64,000 bases of DNA from Herbidospora sakaeratensis (GTDB lineage: Bacteria; Actinomycetota; Actinomycetes; Streptosporangiales; Streptosporangiaceae), in NCBI RefSeq assembly GCF_001570525.1, contig NZ_BBXC01000008.1:124001-188000 (forward strand), written 5' to 3'. Of this stretch, positions 1 to 8,215 are shown in pieces. The position numbers and the translations under genes were made by a program. The notes under the pieces are model-generated. The model was not told where the DNA came from. It saw nothing but the letters and a program-made list of their open reading frames with translations, and did no database searches. Position 1 is the stretch's first letter, and every line of letters starts with the position of its first letter.

Positions 1-1158
1 TGCCAGGCGGGCAACCCGACCGCGATGAACTACCCCGGCATGAGCTGGAACTCCTCGGGCCTGGTCGAGCTCACCAAGAACCACATCTACCCGGCGTTCC
101 GGGCGGCCGGCATCACCACCAAGGTGATGGTGCACGACTGGAACTACGGCGACTACAACCAGATCGGCGCCGGCCTGCTGGCCGACCCGGCGGTGCGCAA
201 CGACCCGCTGTTCGCCGGCATCGCCTGGCACGGCTACTTCGGCGACCCGGCCGTCGGCACGCAGGTGCACAACCAGTACCCGAACGTGAACCAGTTCTCG
301 ACGGAGCACTCGGGCGGCACCTGGATCGGCAACCAGCACAACGAAGACATGTCCGACATCGTGAATTACACCCGCAACTGGTCGAAGAGCATCGTCAAGT
401 GGTCGCTCGCGCTGAACCAGTCGATGGGCCCGCACAACGGCGGTTGCGACGTCTGCACCGGCCTGGTCACCGTCCAGGAGGGCGGCTCGCGCGCCGGGCA
501 GGTGGACAACACGATCGAGTACTACACGACCGGCCACCTGACCAAGTTCGTGAAGCCGGGCGCGGCCCGCGTCGACTCGACCGCCAACGGCACCGTCCAG
601 AACGTGGCCTGGAAGAACACCGACGGCACCAAGGCCCTGATCGCCCACAACGGCACCACCTCGGCGCAGTCGGTGCGGGTCAACTGGGGCAACCAGGCCT
701 TCACCTACACCCTCCCGGCCCGGACCACCGCGACCTTCACGTGGACCGGCACCCAGAGCGGCGGCGGAGGCGGCGGCGGCACGACCGGCCAGATCACCGG
801 CATCGGCGGCAAGTGCGTCGACGTCGCCGGGGCCAGCACGGCCAACGGCGCGGCGGTGCAGCTCTACACCTGCAACGGCACCGCCGCCCAGCAGTGGACG
901 CGTCCGGGCGACGGCACCATCCGCGCCTTCGGCAAGTGCCTCGACGTGACCGGGCAGAGCACCGCCAACGGCGCGCAACTCCAGTTGTGGACGTGCGGCG
1001 GCACCGCCAACCAGCAGTGGACCTACACCTCGGGCCGGGACCTGGTGAACCCGGTGTCCGGCAAGTGCGCCGACGCCACGGGCAACTCCAGCGCCGACGG
1101 GACCAGGCTCCAGATCTGGACCTGCACCGGATCGGCCAACCAGAAGTGGAACGCCTAG
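1..1158 (+). CDS. GH30 family glycosidase with C-terminal CBM13 (5' truncated by window edge)
   Basis: The frame is open from base 1 to the TAG at 1156, so the start and the N-terminal part of the catalytic barrel lie upstream of the window. About 245 residues match the C-terminal half of a GH30 (beta/alpha)8 glycosidase. The motif FSTEHSGG (Glu near residue 102 of the fragment) fits the GH30 nucleophile, and a beta-sandwich region follows. A glycine-rich linker at 757-783 joins a CBM13 ricin-type trefoil of about 120 residues, whose three repeats end in QQW, QQW and QKW. Such proteins are secreted and cut beta-glucans, beta-1,6-galactans or xylans; the substrate cannot be fixed from this fragment. 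An IS605-type element starts about 9 bases after the stop. Confidence 0.85.
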   Translation, partial: CQAGNPTAMNYPGMSWNSSGLVELTKNHIYPAFRAAGITTKVMVHDWNYGDYNQIGAGLLADPAVRNDPLFAGIAWHGYFGDPAVGTQVHNQYPNVNQFSTEHSGGTWIGNQHNEDMSDIVNYTRNWSKSIVKWSLALNQSMGPHNGGCDVCTGLVTVQEGGSRAGQVDNTIEYYTTGHLTKFVKPGAARVDSTANGTVQNVAWKNTDGTKALIAHNGTTSAQSVRVNWGNQAFTYTLPARTTATFTWTGTQSGGGGGGGTTGQITGIGGKCVDVAGASTANGAAVQLYTCNGTAAQQWTRPGDGTIRAFGKCLDVTGQSTANGAQLQLWTCGGTANQQWTYTSGRDLVNPVSGKCADATGNSSADGTRLQIWTCTGSANQKWNA

Positions 1159-1171
1159 CCACCTGAGTGAC

Positions 1172-1330
1172 TCCTCCACCCCATGAAGGGAGTGGCTTCT
1201 CGCTAAGCCGCTGAGGCGGCCTCACGAAGGGCAAGCCCTGCCCTCAAGATGTTGATCGCCGCGTTCACGTCGGCGTGTGCGGTGTGCCCGCACGCCCCGC
1301 ACGCGAATTCGGCCTGGGTGACGCGGTTCT
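1172..1330 (-). ncRNA. Putative omega RNA (reRNA) of TnpB
   Basis: In characterised IS605 systems the TnpB guide RNA spans the tnpB 3' end and the structured right end of the element, and the guide is the flanking DNA beyond the right end. Here the corresponding region is the last ~120 bases of tnpB plus the hairpin at 1176-1195. The guide would then be read from the 3' end and stop codon of the GH30 gene. Position and extent are inferred from this architecture; no promoter or processing signal was identified. Confidence 0.35.
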
Positions 1331-2399
1331 CTTTCGCCGTGTGCCCACATCGATTGCACATACGGGAGGTGGTCGCGGGGTTCACCGCGACCACCTCCCG
1401 ACCGGCGCTTTCAGCCTTGTCCACGAGGATGCGTAGGAACACCCCCCAACCCGCGTCAAGGATGCTCTTGTTCAGGCCGGTCTTGGCGGCAGCGTGGTTG
1501 GGCAGATAGCTCCCGTTCCCGTCGGGCTTGGGTGAAGCGCGCTTGGTCATGTTCACGATCTGCAGTGCCTCGTGGACGATGAGGTCGTAGCTGCGGACCA
1601 GGCGGTTGGCGATCTTGTGCGCGTAGTCGAGGCGTCGCCGACGAACCTTGCCGTGGAGCGCCGCCACACGGGCCGCGGCGTCACGATGGCGCTTGGATCC
1701 GCGACTCCTTCGCGCAAGATCTCGAGTTGCGGCACTCAGGAGTTTGACGCCGGCAGACAGGAATCGCGGATTGGCGAAGTGCTCGCCGTCACTAGTGGTG
1801 AGCAGCGAACAGACACCCAGGTCGATCCCCACAGCGGATCCGGTCGCGGGGAGCGGCTCGACCGGAACGTCGTCGCAGGACAGGAGGACGTACCAGCGAG
1901 CCCCCTCCCGCTTAACGCTGATCGTCTTGACGATGCCGAGGACGTCGCGGTGTTGATGGACCTTCACGTGGCCGACACCCTGTATGCGTACGAACGCGGT
2001 GGTCGGGTGTTCGGGCCGGGAGTTCCACCGGCAGCCGTCGCCGTCTTTGGGCCACTCGACGGTGTTGAACCGACCTCGACTCTTGAAGCGCGGAAAGCCC
2101 GGCGCGCGGCCTTGATGGATTCGTTCGAAGAACCTCCGGAACGCCCGGTCCAAGCGCCGTAAGGTGCTCTGCTGCGAGGAGAACGACCAGCGCCCTTGGC
2201 CTTGGGCGTCGTCTGCCCGGATGTGCTTCAACTCGGCCGACTGGTCGCCGTAGCGGACAGTGGTGCGCGTTTTGGCATAGACGATGCGCCGGTGTTCGAG
2301 TGCCGCGTTGTACAACTCGCGGTGGTCTTCGAGGCACTGGGCCAGTGCGATCAGTTGAGCGCCGGTCGGGCGCAGAAGGAATTTCATCGACCTACGCAT
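1203..2399 (-). CDS. tnpB: TnpB RNA-guided DNA endonuclease (IS605 OrfB)
   Basis: A 398-residue protein, a full length for TnpB. The three RuvC acidic residues are in place: Asp193 in GIDLGV, Glu277 in VHEALQ and Asp377 in HADVNAAINI. The four zinc-ribbon cysteines are C348, C351, C367 and C370 (CNRCGH, CGACGH). The N-terminal helix-turn-helix-like region (MKFLLRPT, then HRELYNAALEHRR) is typical. The ATG at 2399 follows GGAGGTGGGCC, a good ribosome site, so the longer upstream reading frame is rejected. TnpB cleaves DNA guided by a right-end RNA and helps retain the element at its donor site. The catalytic residues look intact, so the protein may be active. Confidence 0.92.
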   Translation of the reverse strand: MRRSMKFLLRPTGAQLIALAQCLEDHRELYNAALEHRRIVYAKTRTTVRYGDQSAELKHIRADDAQGQGRWSFSSQQSTLRRLDRAFRRFFERIHQGRAPGFPRFKSRGRFNTVEWPKDGDGCRWNSRPEHPTTAFVRIQGVGHVKVHQHRDVLGIVKTISVKREGARWYVLLSCDDVPVEPLPATGSAVGIDLGVCSLLTTSDGEHFANPRFLSAGVKLLSAATRDLARRSRGSKRHRDAAARVAALHGKVRRRRLDYAHKIANRLVRSYDLIVHEALQIVNMTKRASPKPDGNGSYLPNHAAAKTGLNKSILDAGWGVFLRILVDKAESAGREVVAVNPATTSRMCNRCGHTAKENRVTQAEFACGACGHTAHADVNAAINILRAGLALREAASAA

Positions 2400-2600
2400 G
2401 GCCCACCTCCGCCAGGTATTCAGAAAATATATATACGTCCGGTAGTCGTACACCTCCGCACCCATCGATGATAACGCCGCACCTGCGGTTGGGCCGTGGA
2501 ATCACCGGAGCGGGATCATTGTCGACGTCGAGCCTTCTGGACGTCGGAGAGCGCCCAGACGCGGCCGGTCGGCGCCGGCTGCGGCGCGGTCTTGGAGTGG

Positions 2601-2647
2601 CGGGCGGCGCCGGGGTGGGCGGAGCCGTAACGAAAAGAGGCTTTTCA
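2601..2647 (-). repeat. Dispersed repeat, copy A
   Basis: Read on the minus strand it begins at the TGA stop of the beta-helix gene (TGAAAAGCC) and continues into CGTTACGGCTCCGCCCACC, then GC-rich sequence. Copies B (12484-12529) and C (32981-33026) share the core. A and B match in 24 of the first 27 bases, including the stop codon. Function unknown. Confidence 0.6.
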
Positions 2648-3598
2648 GCTCATGATCGGCTTGCCCTTGCCCTTGAAGAAGATGCCGGGGAAGCCGGCCG
2701 TCTCGAAGCCGAGGCTCGGGTTGTTCGCCAGCTTCGACCTGGTGATGCGCAGGGTGCCCGAGTTGTCGTTGCTGACGAAGAAGATCGCGCCGCCGCCCTC
2801 GTTGGCGCGGTTGTTCCGGATGGTCGAGCCGGAGATCGTGACGGTGAAGTAGTTGCCGTCCATGTAGAGCGCGCCGCCGCTGCCGCCGCCGGGTTTGCCG
2901 CTGCGGGCCGGGTTCGCGCCCGAGCCGGTGGCGCGGTTGCCGGTGAAGACGCTGTCGACGACCACCCACGAGACGCCGATGCTGCTCAGCGCGCCGCCGT
3001 TGGCGCAGGTGCCGTTGGTGAAGCGGCTCTTCCTGACGGTGACGGGCAGGTCCTTGTACTGGTCGAGCACGCGGATGGCCGCGCCGCCCAGGTCGGGGCC
3101 GCTCGCCTCGCAGCGGTTGCGGGTGAAGGCGGCGTTGCTGACCGACAGGCGCCCGCCCCGGACGAACACGGCGCCACCGCCGCCGCCCTCGGCGCGCTGC
3201 CCGATCGAGTTGCCGTCGGCGAACCCGATGTTCTTGATGGTCAGGCGCGGGGTGGCCTGGTCCTGGCAGTGGGAGGTGGTCCAGACCTGGGCCCGGTCGC
3301 AGGTGTTCATGTAGAGGATGCGGCGCTTGCCCATGCCGCTGAGGGTGACCTTGCCGCCGCCGTCGAGGATGACGTCGCGGCTGGTGTTGCGGACCTTCGC
3401 GGTGGCGGTCATCTTGATCGTGACCGGCTTCGGCCCGCACGCGAACCGGATGACGCCGCCCTTCGCGACGGCTTTCACGACCGCCTGCGAGGTGCAGCTC
3501 GCGGGGGTTCCCGTGCCGATGGTCTGTACGGCCGCCGCCTGGGCCGGGGCCGCCGGGAGCACGGAGACGAGCAGGACGGCGGGAAGCAGGAGACGCAT
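2645..3598 (-). CDS. Secreted right-handed parallel beta-helix protein
   Basis: A 317-residue protein with a clear signal peptide (MRLLLPAVLLVSVLPAAPAQA). The rest is a series of short beta-strands with repeated GGGGGAVFVRGG, GGALYMDG and GGGAIFF turns, plus periodic asparagines of the NNRA/TGNRA type. This is the pattern of pectate-lyase-like right-handed parallel beta-helix proteins, including the polymorphic outer membrane repeat type. Such proteins can be polysaccharide lyases, but no lyase active-site residues could be assigned, so the activity is unknown. The cysteine pairs suggest an exported, disulfide-stabilised protein. It stands alone between the IS element and the lectin gene. Confidence 0.75.
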   Translation of the reverse strand: MRLLLPAVLLVSVLPAAPAQAAAVQTIGTGTPASCTSQAVVKAVAKGGVIRFACGPKPVTIKMTATAKVRNTSRDVILDGGGKVTLSGMGKRRILYMNTCDRAQVWTTSHCQDQATPRLTIKNIGFADGNSIGQRAEGGGGGAVFVRGGRLSVSNAAFTRNRCEASGPDLGGAAIRVLDQYKDLPVTVRKSRFTNGTCANGGALSSIGVSWVVVDSVFTGNRATGSGANPARSGKPGGGSGGALYMDGNYFTVTISGSTIRNNRANEGGGAIFFVSNDNSGTLRITRSKLANNPSLGFETAGFPGIFFKGKGKPIMS

Positions 3599-3659
3599 CT
3601 GGCGAACGTTACTCCTGGGACGTTCCGGCGTGAAACGGCACGTTCCACGCCGGAACCGG

Positions 3660-4196
3660 TTACCACCAGGTGTTGTTGCCCCGGGCCAGCCGCCACAGCC
3701 GGTCGGTGGAGTTCTGGTCGGCGTCGAGGTGCAGCGAGTCCCAGCTGCCCCCGGCCTCCCACGTCGCGATGGTGATCGCCAGGTTCGGGTTCAGCCGGGG
3801 CCGGAAGGTCCCCCACCCGGTGGGCGCGTCGGCGTAGGTCTCCTCGGCCCGCCGCGACCAGTCCTGCGACTTCGAGCCGTCACAGGTGCGGATGACGAGC
3901 GGGTCGCCGGCCACCGGATTGGGCGTGCCCGGCTGCAGGCACTTGTTGGCCAGTTCGTTCCTGAAGACGGTGTAGCCGTCGGACCGTTCGTCGACCGTCC
4001 AGCGCGCGGTCGTGTACTGCCAGGCGGGCGACCGCAGACTGATCACCCGGGCGCCCTCGGCGGTGCCGTTGTCGGCCACCGCGAGGCGGCTGCCGTCCAT
4101 CCGGTTGTAGACGCGGATGTCGGTGGTGTGGTCGGCGTACGCCGGACTCGCGGCCCCCAGCAGACAGACCACCGCGATCGGCACGATGCTTCGCAC
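3660..4196 (-). CDS. Secreted ricin-type (RICIN/CBM13-like) lectin-domain protein
   Basis: The GTG at 4196 is preceded by GGGGAAGGGGAAG and gives 178 residues with a signal peptide (IVPIAVVCLLGAASPAYA). An ATG 53 codons upstream stays open but gives an implausible Arg/Lys-rich leader. The mature part reads like one beta-trefoil sugar-binding domain: it has the LAVADNGT, CLQPG and SQDWSRR (QxW-like) elements and two cysteines that could pair (KCLQ, RTCDG). No catalytic domain is attached. Likely a stand-alone secreted carbohydrate-binding protein; its ligand is unknown. Confidence 0.7.
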   Translation of the reverse strand: MRSIVPIAVVCLLGAASPAYADHTTDIRVYNRMDGSRLAVADNGTAEGARVISLRSPAWQYTTARWTVDERSDGYTVFRNELANKCLQPGTPNPVAGDPLVIRTCDGSKSQDWSRRAEETYADAPTGWGTFRPRLNPNLAITIATWEAGGSWDSLHLDADQNSTDRLWRLARGNNTWW

Positions 4197-4392
4197 AGTC
4201 GGCTTCCCCTTCCCCAGGCGGACGCCCTTCCGGCTCCACTTATACACACCCTCCGCCGGATACCGTCGGACCTGGGATTTTCCGCACGCCCGGACGTCAC
4301 CGGATGACCCCGGACGGCCACGGATTTCCCCGGAATTTTTCCGCCATATCCGCACATCGGCTCGCCGATTGAAATTCAGTAACTAATGGTGC

Positions 4393-4869
4393 ATGCCATC
4401 ACGACAGGCATTAGTCTCACAATTGCCACGGTTATCACCGCGTCCAGAAACGGATCCCCCAATGCGTGATGAGCTCGCCGGAAAGGCCTCCCGAGACCTG
4501 CTCCGCGACACGGCGGTCGGCCTGCGGGTCGACGCCGGCAACCCGTCACTCAAAGAGGTCGAGAAGGCCGCCACGGCCCTGTGCGCTGAGGAAGACCACG
4601 CGGGCTGGGTGCGGTTACCCGACTCGACCCTGTCCGACTACCTGTCGGGCCGGCGCGACGTGCTGCCCGACTGGCGGTTCATCCACACGTTCGTGGTGGT
4701 GTGCCACCGCCTGGCCATCGCCAACGGCCTCGACCCGGAGCCGCTGCGCGACCTGAAGGCGACGTTCGGCGCGTTGTGGAAGGCGGCCAAGCACAAGGAG
4801 AAGGGCTCGCTGACGGTGATCACCCCGCTCCCCTACCGTCAGTACGACATCCTGGAACCGACGATCTGA
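4393..4869 (+). CDS. Small HTH-like protein of unknown function
   Basis: A 158-residue cytoplasmic protein. The segment from about residue 45 to 115 (PSLKEVEKAATAL, then LPDSTLSDYLSGRRDVLPDW and FIHTFVVVCHRLA) has the layout of the XRE-like helix-turn-helix modules that begin many actinomycete regulatory proteins, in which a recognition helix precedes a conserved LPxW. No effector domain follows. The start is uncertain: ATG at 4393 would lie close to a possible promoter, and ATG at 4462 (MRDELAGK) is an alternative. Its 3' end overlaps the convergent XRE/MmyB gene by 50 bases. Confidence 0.6.
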   Translation: MPSRQALVSQLPRLSPRPETDPPMRDELAGKASRDLLRDTAVGLRVDAGNPSLKEVEKAATALCAEEDHAGWVRLPDSTLSDYLSGRRDVLPDWRFIHTFVVVCHRLAIANGLDPEPLRDLKATFGALWKAAKHKEKGSLTVITPLPYRQYDILEPTI

Positions 4870-5680
4870 CCGGGACCGAGGCGGAGGCCAGCAGCGCGAG
4901 CTTCTCGGCGTGCTCGCTGCCCGGCTCGGGATGGTAGATCACCAGCATCAGCCCGTCGGTGCCGCTGACGGCCAGCTTCTCGCGGTCGAGCCGCAGCTCC
5001 CCCACCTGGGGATGGTGGAAGGTGAGCGTGGCCCCGAGCCGCCCGGCGACGTCGTGACGTCCCCACAACCGCCGGAAGTGCTCACTGGCCAGGGAGAGCT
5101 CCCCCACGAGCTCGATGAAGCGCGGATCGTCGATGTCACTGCCGACCGACTGGCGGAACCCCGCGAGCAGAACGGCTGAGGCACGCTCCCAGTCGGGGAA
5201 GAGCGCCTGCTCGGCGGGGTCGAGGAAGACGTCGCGCAGCCGGTTGCCGCCCGCCCTCAGCCTCGGCGACAACGCCGTGGCGAGCGCGTTGGCGGCGAGC
5301 ACGTCGAGGCAGCGGCCTTCGACGAAGGCGGGATACGGCAGTGCGGCGACCAGCCTCGCGGTGCTCGGGGGCACGACCTCTCTGCGGGGCCGCCTTCTGG
5401 CCCGGCGGGGCTTGTCCTCGGCCAGGCCGAGGAGGTAGGAGTCGTCGACGCGCAGGACCCGGGCGATCGACCGCAGGACCTGGGGCGAGGGATGGCGGTC
5501 GCGGCCCTGCTCCAGGCGCAGGTAGTACTCGGCGCTGATGCCGGCGAGCATCGCGACCTCCTCGCGCCGCAACCCCGGGACCCTCCGGGTGCCTTGAGAG
5601 GGGATGCCCGCCTGGTCCGGGGTGACGAGTTCGCGCCGCGCACGGAGGTATTCGCCCAGGAGGTTCGGCTCGACGGTCAT
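4820..5680 (-). CDS. XRE-family regulator with MmyB-like ligand-binding domain
   Basis: 286 residues from the ATG at 5680 (MTVEPNLLGEYLRARRE), preceded by GTGAAAGGC; the upstream in-frame ATG at 5731 would only add a low-complexity leader. An N-terminal helix-turn-helix (about residues 35-70: GLRREEVAMLAGISAEYYLRLEQGR) is followed by the PAS-like MmyB domain (PAFVEGRCLDVLAANALA, then WGRHDVAGR and LTFHHPQVGELRLDRE). Members bind small ligands and usually control a divergent oxidoreductase gene. Here the divergent neighbour is an SDR reductase 104 bases away, which makes it the likely target. Confidence 0.88.
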   Translation of the reverse strand: MTVEPNLLGEYLRARRELVTPDQAGIPSQGTRRVPGLRREEVAMLAGISAEYYLRLEQGRDRHPSPQVLRSIARVLRVDDSYLLGLAEDKPRRARRRPRREVVPPSTARLVAALPYPAFVEGRCLDVLAANALATALSPRLRAGGNRLRDVFLDPAEQALFPDWERASAVLLAGFRQSVGSDIDDPRFIELVGELSLASEHFRRLWGRHDVAGRLGATLTFHHPQVGELRLDREKLAVSGTDGLMLVIYHPEPGSEHAEKLALLASASVPVRSSVPGCRTDGRGAG

Positions 5681-5784
5681 GCCTTTCACGGTATTCGGCG
5701 TGGCCGGTGGGCTGCCTGTCCCTGTCGCCACCAGTGTCGGGAGGGACCTGGCTGGTCCACGGGCGCGTCGGGAGCCTTGGCGTC

Positions 5785-6726
5785 ATGACTCAGCAACGTG
5801 TTCTCGTCACCGGCGGGTCCGGCTTCATCGCCGGGCACTGCATCCTTCGACTGCTCGACGCGGGCTACGCCGTCCGCGCCACCGTGCGGTCGCCTTCTGC
5901 GAGCAGCGCCGACCTCTCCTTCGTCACGGCCGACCTGATGGCCGACGACGGATGGGCCGAGGCCGTCGCCGACGTCGACTTCGTACTCCACGTGGCCTCT
6001 CCGGTACGCCTGGGACCGGTGGACGACGAGAACGCCGTGATCGCGCCCGCCGTGGACGGGACGCTGCGGGTGTTGCGGGCCGCGCGCGACGCCGGGGTGA
6101 AGCGGGTCGTGCTGACCTCCGCTTTCCACGCGGTCGGGTTCGGCCATCCGCCCACCGATCACGTGTTCACCGAGGAGGACTGGTCGGTTCTGGACGGTCC
6201 CGGCATGGACGCCTACGGGCGGGCCAAGACGCTGGCCGAGAGGGCGGCCTGGGAGTTCGTGGCCGAGGGGTCGATGGAGCTGGTGACACTGCTGCCCGTG
6301 GCGGTGATGGGGCCGATCATGGGCGGGGAGATCTCCGGGGCCAATCACATCGTCCGGCGGCTGCTTGACGGGCAGCTGCCGGGGTCGCCTGGGATGTGGA
6401 TTCCGATCGTGGACGTGCGGGACGTGGCCGCCGCGCACGTCGTGGCGATGACCGAGGGCGCCGCGGCGGGGCACCGGTTCCTGCTGGCCGGCGAGCCTGC
6501 GGTGACGGTGCGGCGGATCGGGGAGATGTTGAGCGATCACCTGGCGGGGTCGGCGCCTGACGTGGCCGCTCGGATCGCCGGTTTGTTCCCTCCTGGCGTC
6601 GCGGAGACGGAGTCTGCCAAGAGGGTGTCCGGTGAGAAGGCTCGGCGGGTGCTGGGCTGGCGGGCGCGTGGCGCCGAGGAGGCCGTGACGGCGGGCGCGG
6701 ACAGCATGATCAGGCCCAGGACTTAG
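5785..6726 (+). CDS. NAD(P)-dependent epimerase/dehydratase-type SDR reductase
   Basis: 313 residues from the ATG at 5785. The Rossmann motif is VLVTGGSGFIAGH near the N-terminus, followed by a second strand with basic residues (VRATVRSP). The active-site Tyr-Lys is in DAYGRAKTLAE. The family is extended SDRs of the dihydroflavonol 4-reductase/3-beta-HSD type, which reduce carbonyls with NADPH; the substrate is unknown. The gene is divergent from an XRE/MmyB regulator and 10 bases upstream of an aldo-keto reductase, so the two reductases probably form one transcript controlled by that regulator. Confidence 0.88.
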   Translation: MTQQRVLVTGGSGFIAGHCILRLLDAGYAVRATVRSPSASSADLSFVTADLMADDGWAEAVADVDFVLHVASPVRLGPVDDENAVIAPAVDGTLRVLRAARDAGVKRVVLTSAFHAVGFGHPPTDHVFTEEDWSVLDGPGMDAYGRAKTLAERAAWEFVAEGSMELVTLLPVAVMGPIMGGEISGANHIVRRLLDGQLPGSPGMWIPIVDVRDVAAAHVVAMTEGAAAGHRFLLAGEPAVTVRRIGEMLSDHLAGSAPDVAARIAGLFPPGVAETESAKRVSGEKARRVLGWRARGAEEAVTAGADSMIRPRT

Positions 6727-6736
6727 TCTGCGGGAC

Positions 6737-7711
6737 ATGGATTATGTACGTTTGGGGCAAACCGGTCTAAAGGTCAGCCGCATCTGCCTCGGCATGATGA
6801 GCTACGGCCAGCCGAGCGAAGCCGCCAGCTGGATCCTCCCCGAAGACCAGTCCGAACCCCTGGTCCGCCAGGCCGTCGAAGCCGGCGTCACCTTCTTCGA
6901 CACCGCCGACGTCTACTCCGCCGGCGCCTCCGAGACCGTCACCGGCAACCTGCTCAGAAAGTTCTTCGAGCGCCGAGACGACTACGTCCTGGCCACCAAG
7001 GTCTTCTTCCCCGTCCGCCAGGGCCAGAACGACAAGGGCCTGTCGCGCAAGCACATCATGGCCGCCATCGACGACTCCCTCACCCGCCTGGGCACCGACT
7101 TCGTCGACCTCTACCAGATCCACCGCTGGGACGACGAGACCCCCATCGAAGAGACGATGGAGGCCCTCCACGACGTGGTGAAGTCAGGCAAGGCCAGATA
7201 CATCGGCGCGAGCTCGATGCGCGCGTGGCAGTTCGCCAAGGCCCAGCACGTCGCCGAGAAGAACGGCTGGACCAGGTTCGTCTCGATGCAGAACCACTAC
7301 AACCTCCTCTACCGCGAGGAGGAACGCGAGATGATCCCGCTCTGCGCCGACCAGGGCGTCGGCCTCATCCCCTGGTCCCCGTTGGCCAGGGGCCTGCTGG
7401 CCCGCGCCGGCCAAGCCCACCACACCACCCGCCAGGACGGCGACGGCGACCGCCAGCGTTTCCTCTACGGCGGCCCCGGCGACGCAGACGTGCTGGCCAA
7501 GGTGGCAGAACTGGCCAGTGAGAGGGGCGTCGCCCCCGCCACCCTCGCCCTAGCCTGGCTGCTCCACCAGTCGGGCATGGTCGCCCCCATCATCGGCGCG
7601 ACCAAGGACGGCCATGTCGCCGACGCGGTTGAAGCGGTGAACCTTGAGTTGTCGAAGGAGGAGTTGAAGGCGCTGACCAAGCCCTATCAGCCGCGCGAAG
7701 TCTCCCTCTGA
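6737..7711 (+). CDS. Aldo/keto reductase
   Basis: 324 residues starting MDYVRLGQTGLKVSRICLG, a typical AKR start. The tetrad region includes FDTADVYS (Asp and Tyr), VLATKVFF (Lys) and LYQIHRWDDETP (His). NADPH-binding and C-terminal elements (LALAWLLHQSGMVAPIIGATK) are complete. The closest type appears to be the YajO/L-glyceraldehyde 3-phosphate reductase-like subgroup. It lies 10 bases after the SDR gene and is probably co-transcribed with it. A 3' remnant of a paralogue with long identical stretches lies at 8980-9233, beyond the toxin-antitoxin pair. Confidence 0.93.
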   Translation: MDYVRLGQTGLKVSRICLGMMSYGQPSEAASWILPEDQSEPLVRQAVEAGVTFFDTADVYSAGASETVTGNLLRKFFERRDDYVLATKVFFPVRQGQNDKGLSRKHIMAAIDDSLTRLGTDFVDLYQIHRWDDETPIEETMEALHDVVKSGKARYIGASSMRAWQFAKAQHVAEKNGWTRFVSMQNHYNLLYREEEREMIPLCADQGVGLIPWSPLARGLLARAGQAHHTTRQDGDGDRQRFLYGGPGDADVLAKVAELASERGVAPATLALAWLLHQSGMVAPIIGATKDGHVADAVEAVNLELSKEELKALTKPYQPREVSL

Positions 7712-7747
7712 CCAGCTTCGTCGAGAATCGGCGATGCTGCCGACGCA

Positions 7748-8215
7748 TCAGCAGTCCGCTGAGGGCTGCGATGCGTCCGGCCAATGCTTCGGCGGAACAC
7801 TCAATGGATCGACCACGCGTAAACGAGCCGATGCGGTCGGATCAACAGCTCTCAAGGTGATCAACTGCTGGCGGTCCACGGTTTCAAGTAGCGCCAAGGC
7901 GGCGGGGAGGGCTGCGGCTACCGTGGCGATCGCAATCCCCATGCCGATGAGACCGGAATGTTTGTGCGGGTACTCGATCCGGTGGAGCCGCGATGCGGCG
8001 ATGGCGGCCACCTCGCGCGGACGCTCCATCTGCCGGCCGTCATTGGTGAGTATGACGTGGAACCCCTCTGCAGCAGCACGGAGATAGAGCATCTCGTCCC
8101 GAGTTCCGGACCAGCCGGGCATATCTAGCAGGTGCACAATCTCGTGCCCCTGGATGAAGGTTGTCAGTACCCGGTGCAGAGGACGGGGGACATTCTCATC
8201 CAGCAGCAGCCTCAC
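7748..8215 (-). CDS. DUF5615 PIN-like toxin candidate
   Basis: 155 residues from a GTG at 8215. The start MRLLLDENVPRPLHRVL, then HEIVHLLDMPGWSGTRDEMLYLRA and VILTNDGRQM, fits DUF5615, a PIN-like (Mut7-C related) nuclease fold with conserved acidic residues (DEN, the Asp of WSGTRDEM, TNDG). Its start overlaps the end of the DUF433 gene by 20 bases, the usual antitoxin-toxin arrangement. Predicted role: RNase toxin. The pair sits on DNA of lower GC between two copies of an aldo-keto reductase gene, which suggests transfer. The C-terminal ~45 residues are not typical of the domain. Confidence 0.75.
   Translation of the reverse strand: MRLLLDENVPRPLHRVLTTFIQGHEIVHLLDMPGWSGTRDEMLYLRAAAEGFHVILTNDGRQMERPREVAAIAASRLHRIEYPHKHSGLIGMGIAIATVAAALPAALALLETVDRQQLITLRAVDPTASARLRVVDPLSVPPKHWPDASQPSADC

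Larger units (their letters stand above)
1167..2465 (-). mobile_element. IS200/IS605-type element with tnpB only
   Basis: A single tnpB gene, with no Y1 transposase (tnpA) beside it, lies on DNA visibly poorer in GC than its neighbours. Next to the tnpB 3' end, positions 1176-1195 form a hairpin (CCACCCC, loop, GGG-A-GTGG) followed outwards by GGAGTCAC read on the minus strand. This resembles the conserved right end of actinomycete tnpB elements. The left boundary is uncertain: it lies upstream of the tnpB start, probably in the AT-rich stretch near 2420-2465. Without its own TnpA the copy would have to be moved in trans. Right end near 1167 is inferred from the hairpin. Confidence 0.7.

Noticed and set aside
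2300-3775. 491-residue open frame on the plus strand
   Set aside because: Antisense to the beta-helix gene, which has a signal peptide and repeat structure. The plus-strand product is Ala/Gly/Arg-rich, typical of a high-GC shadow frame.
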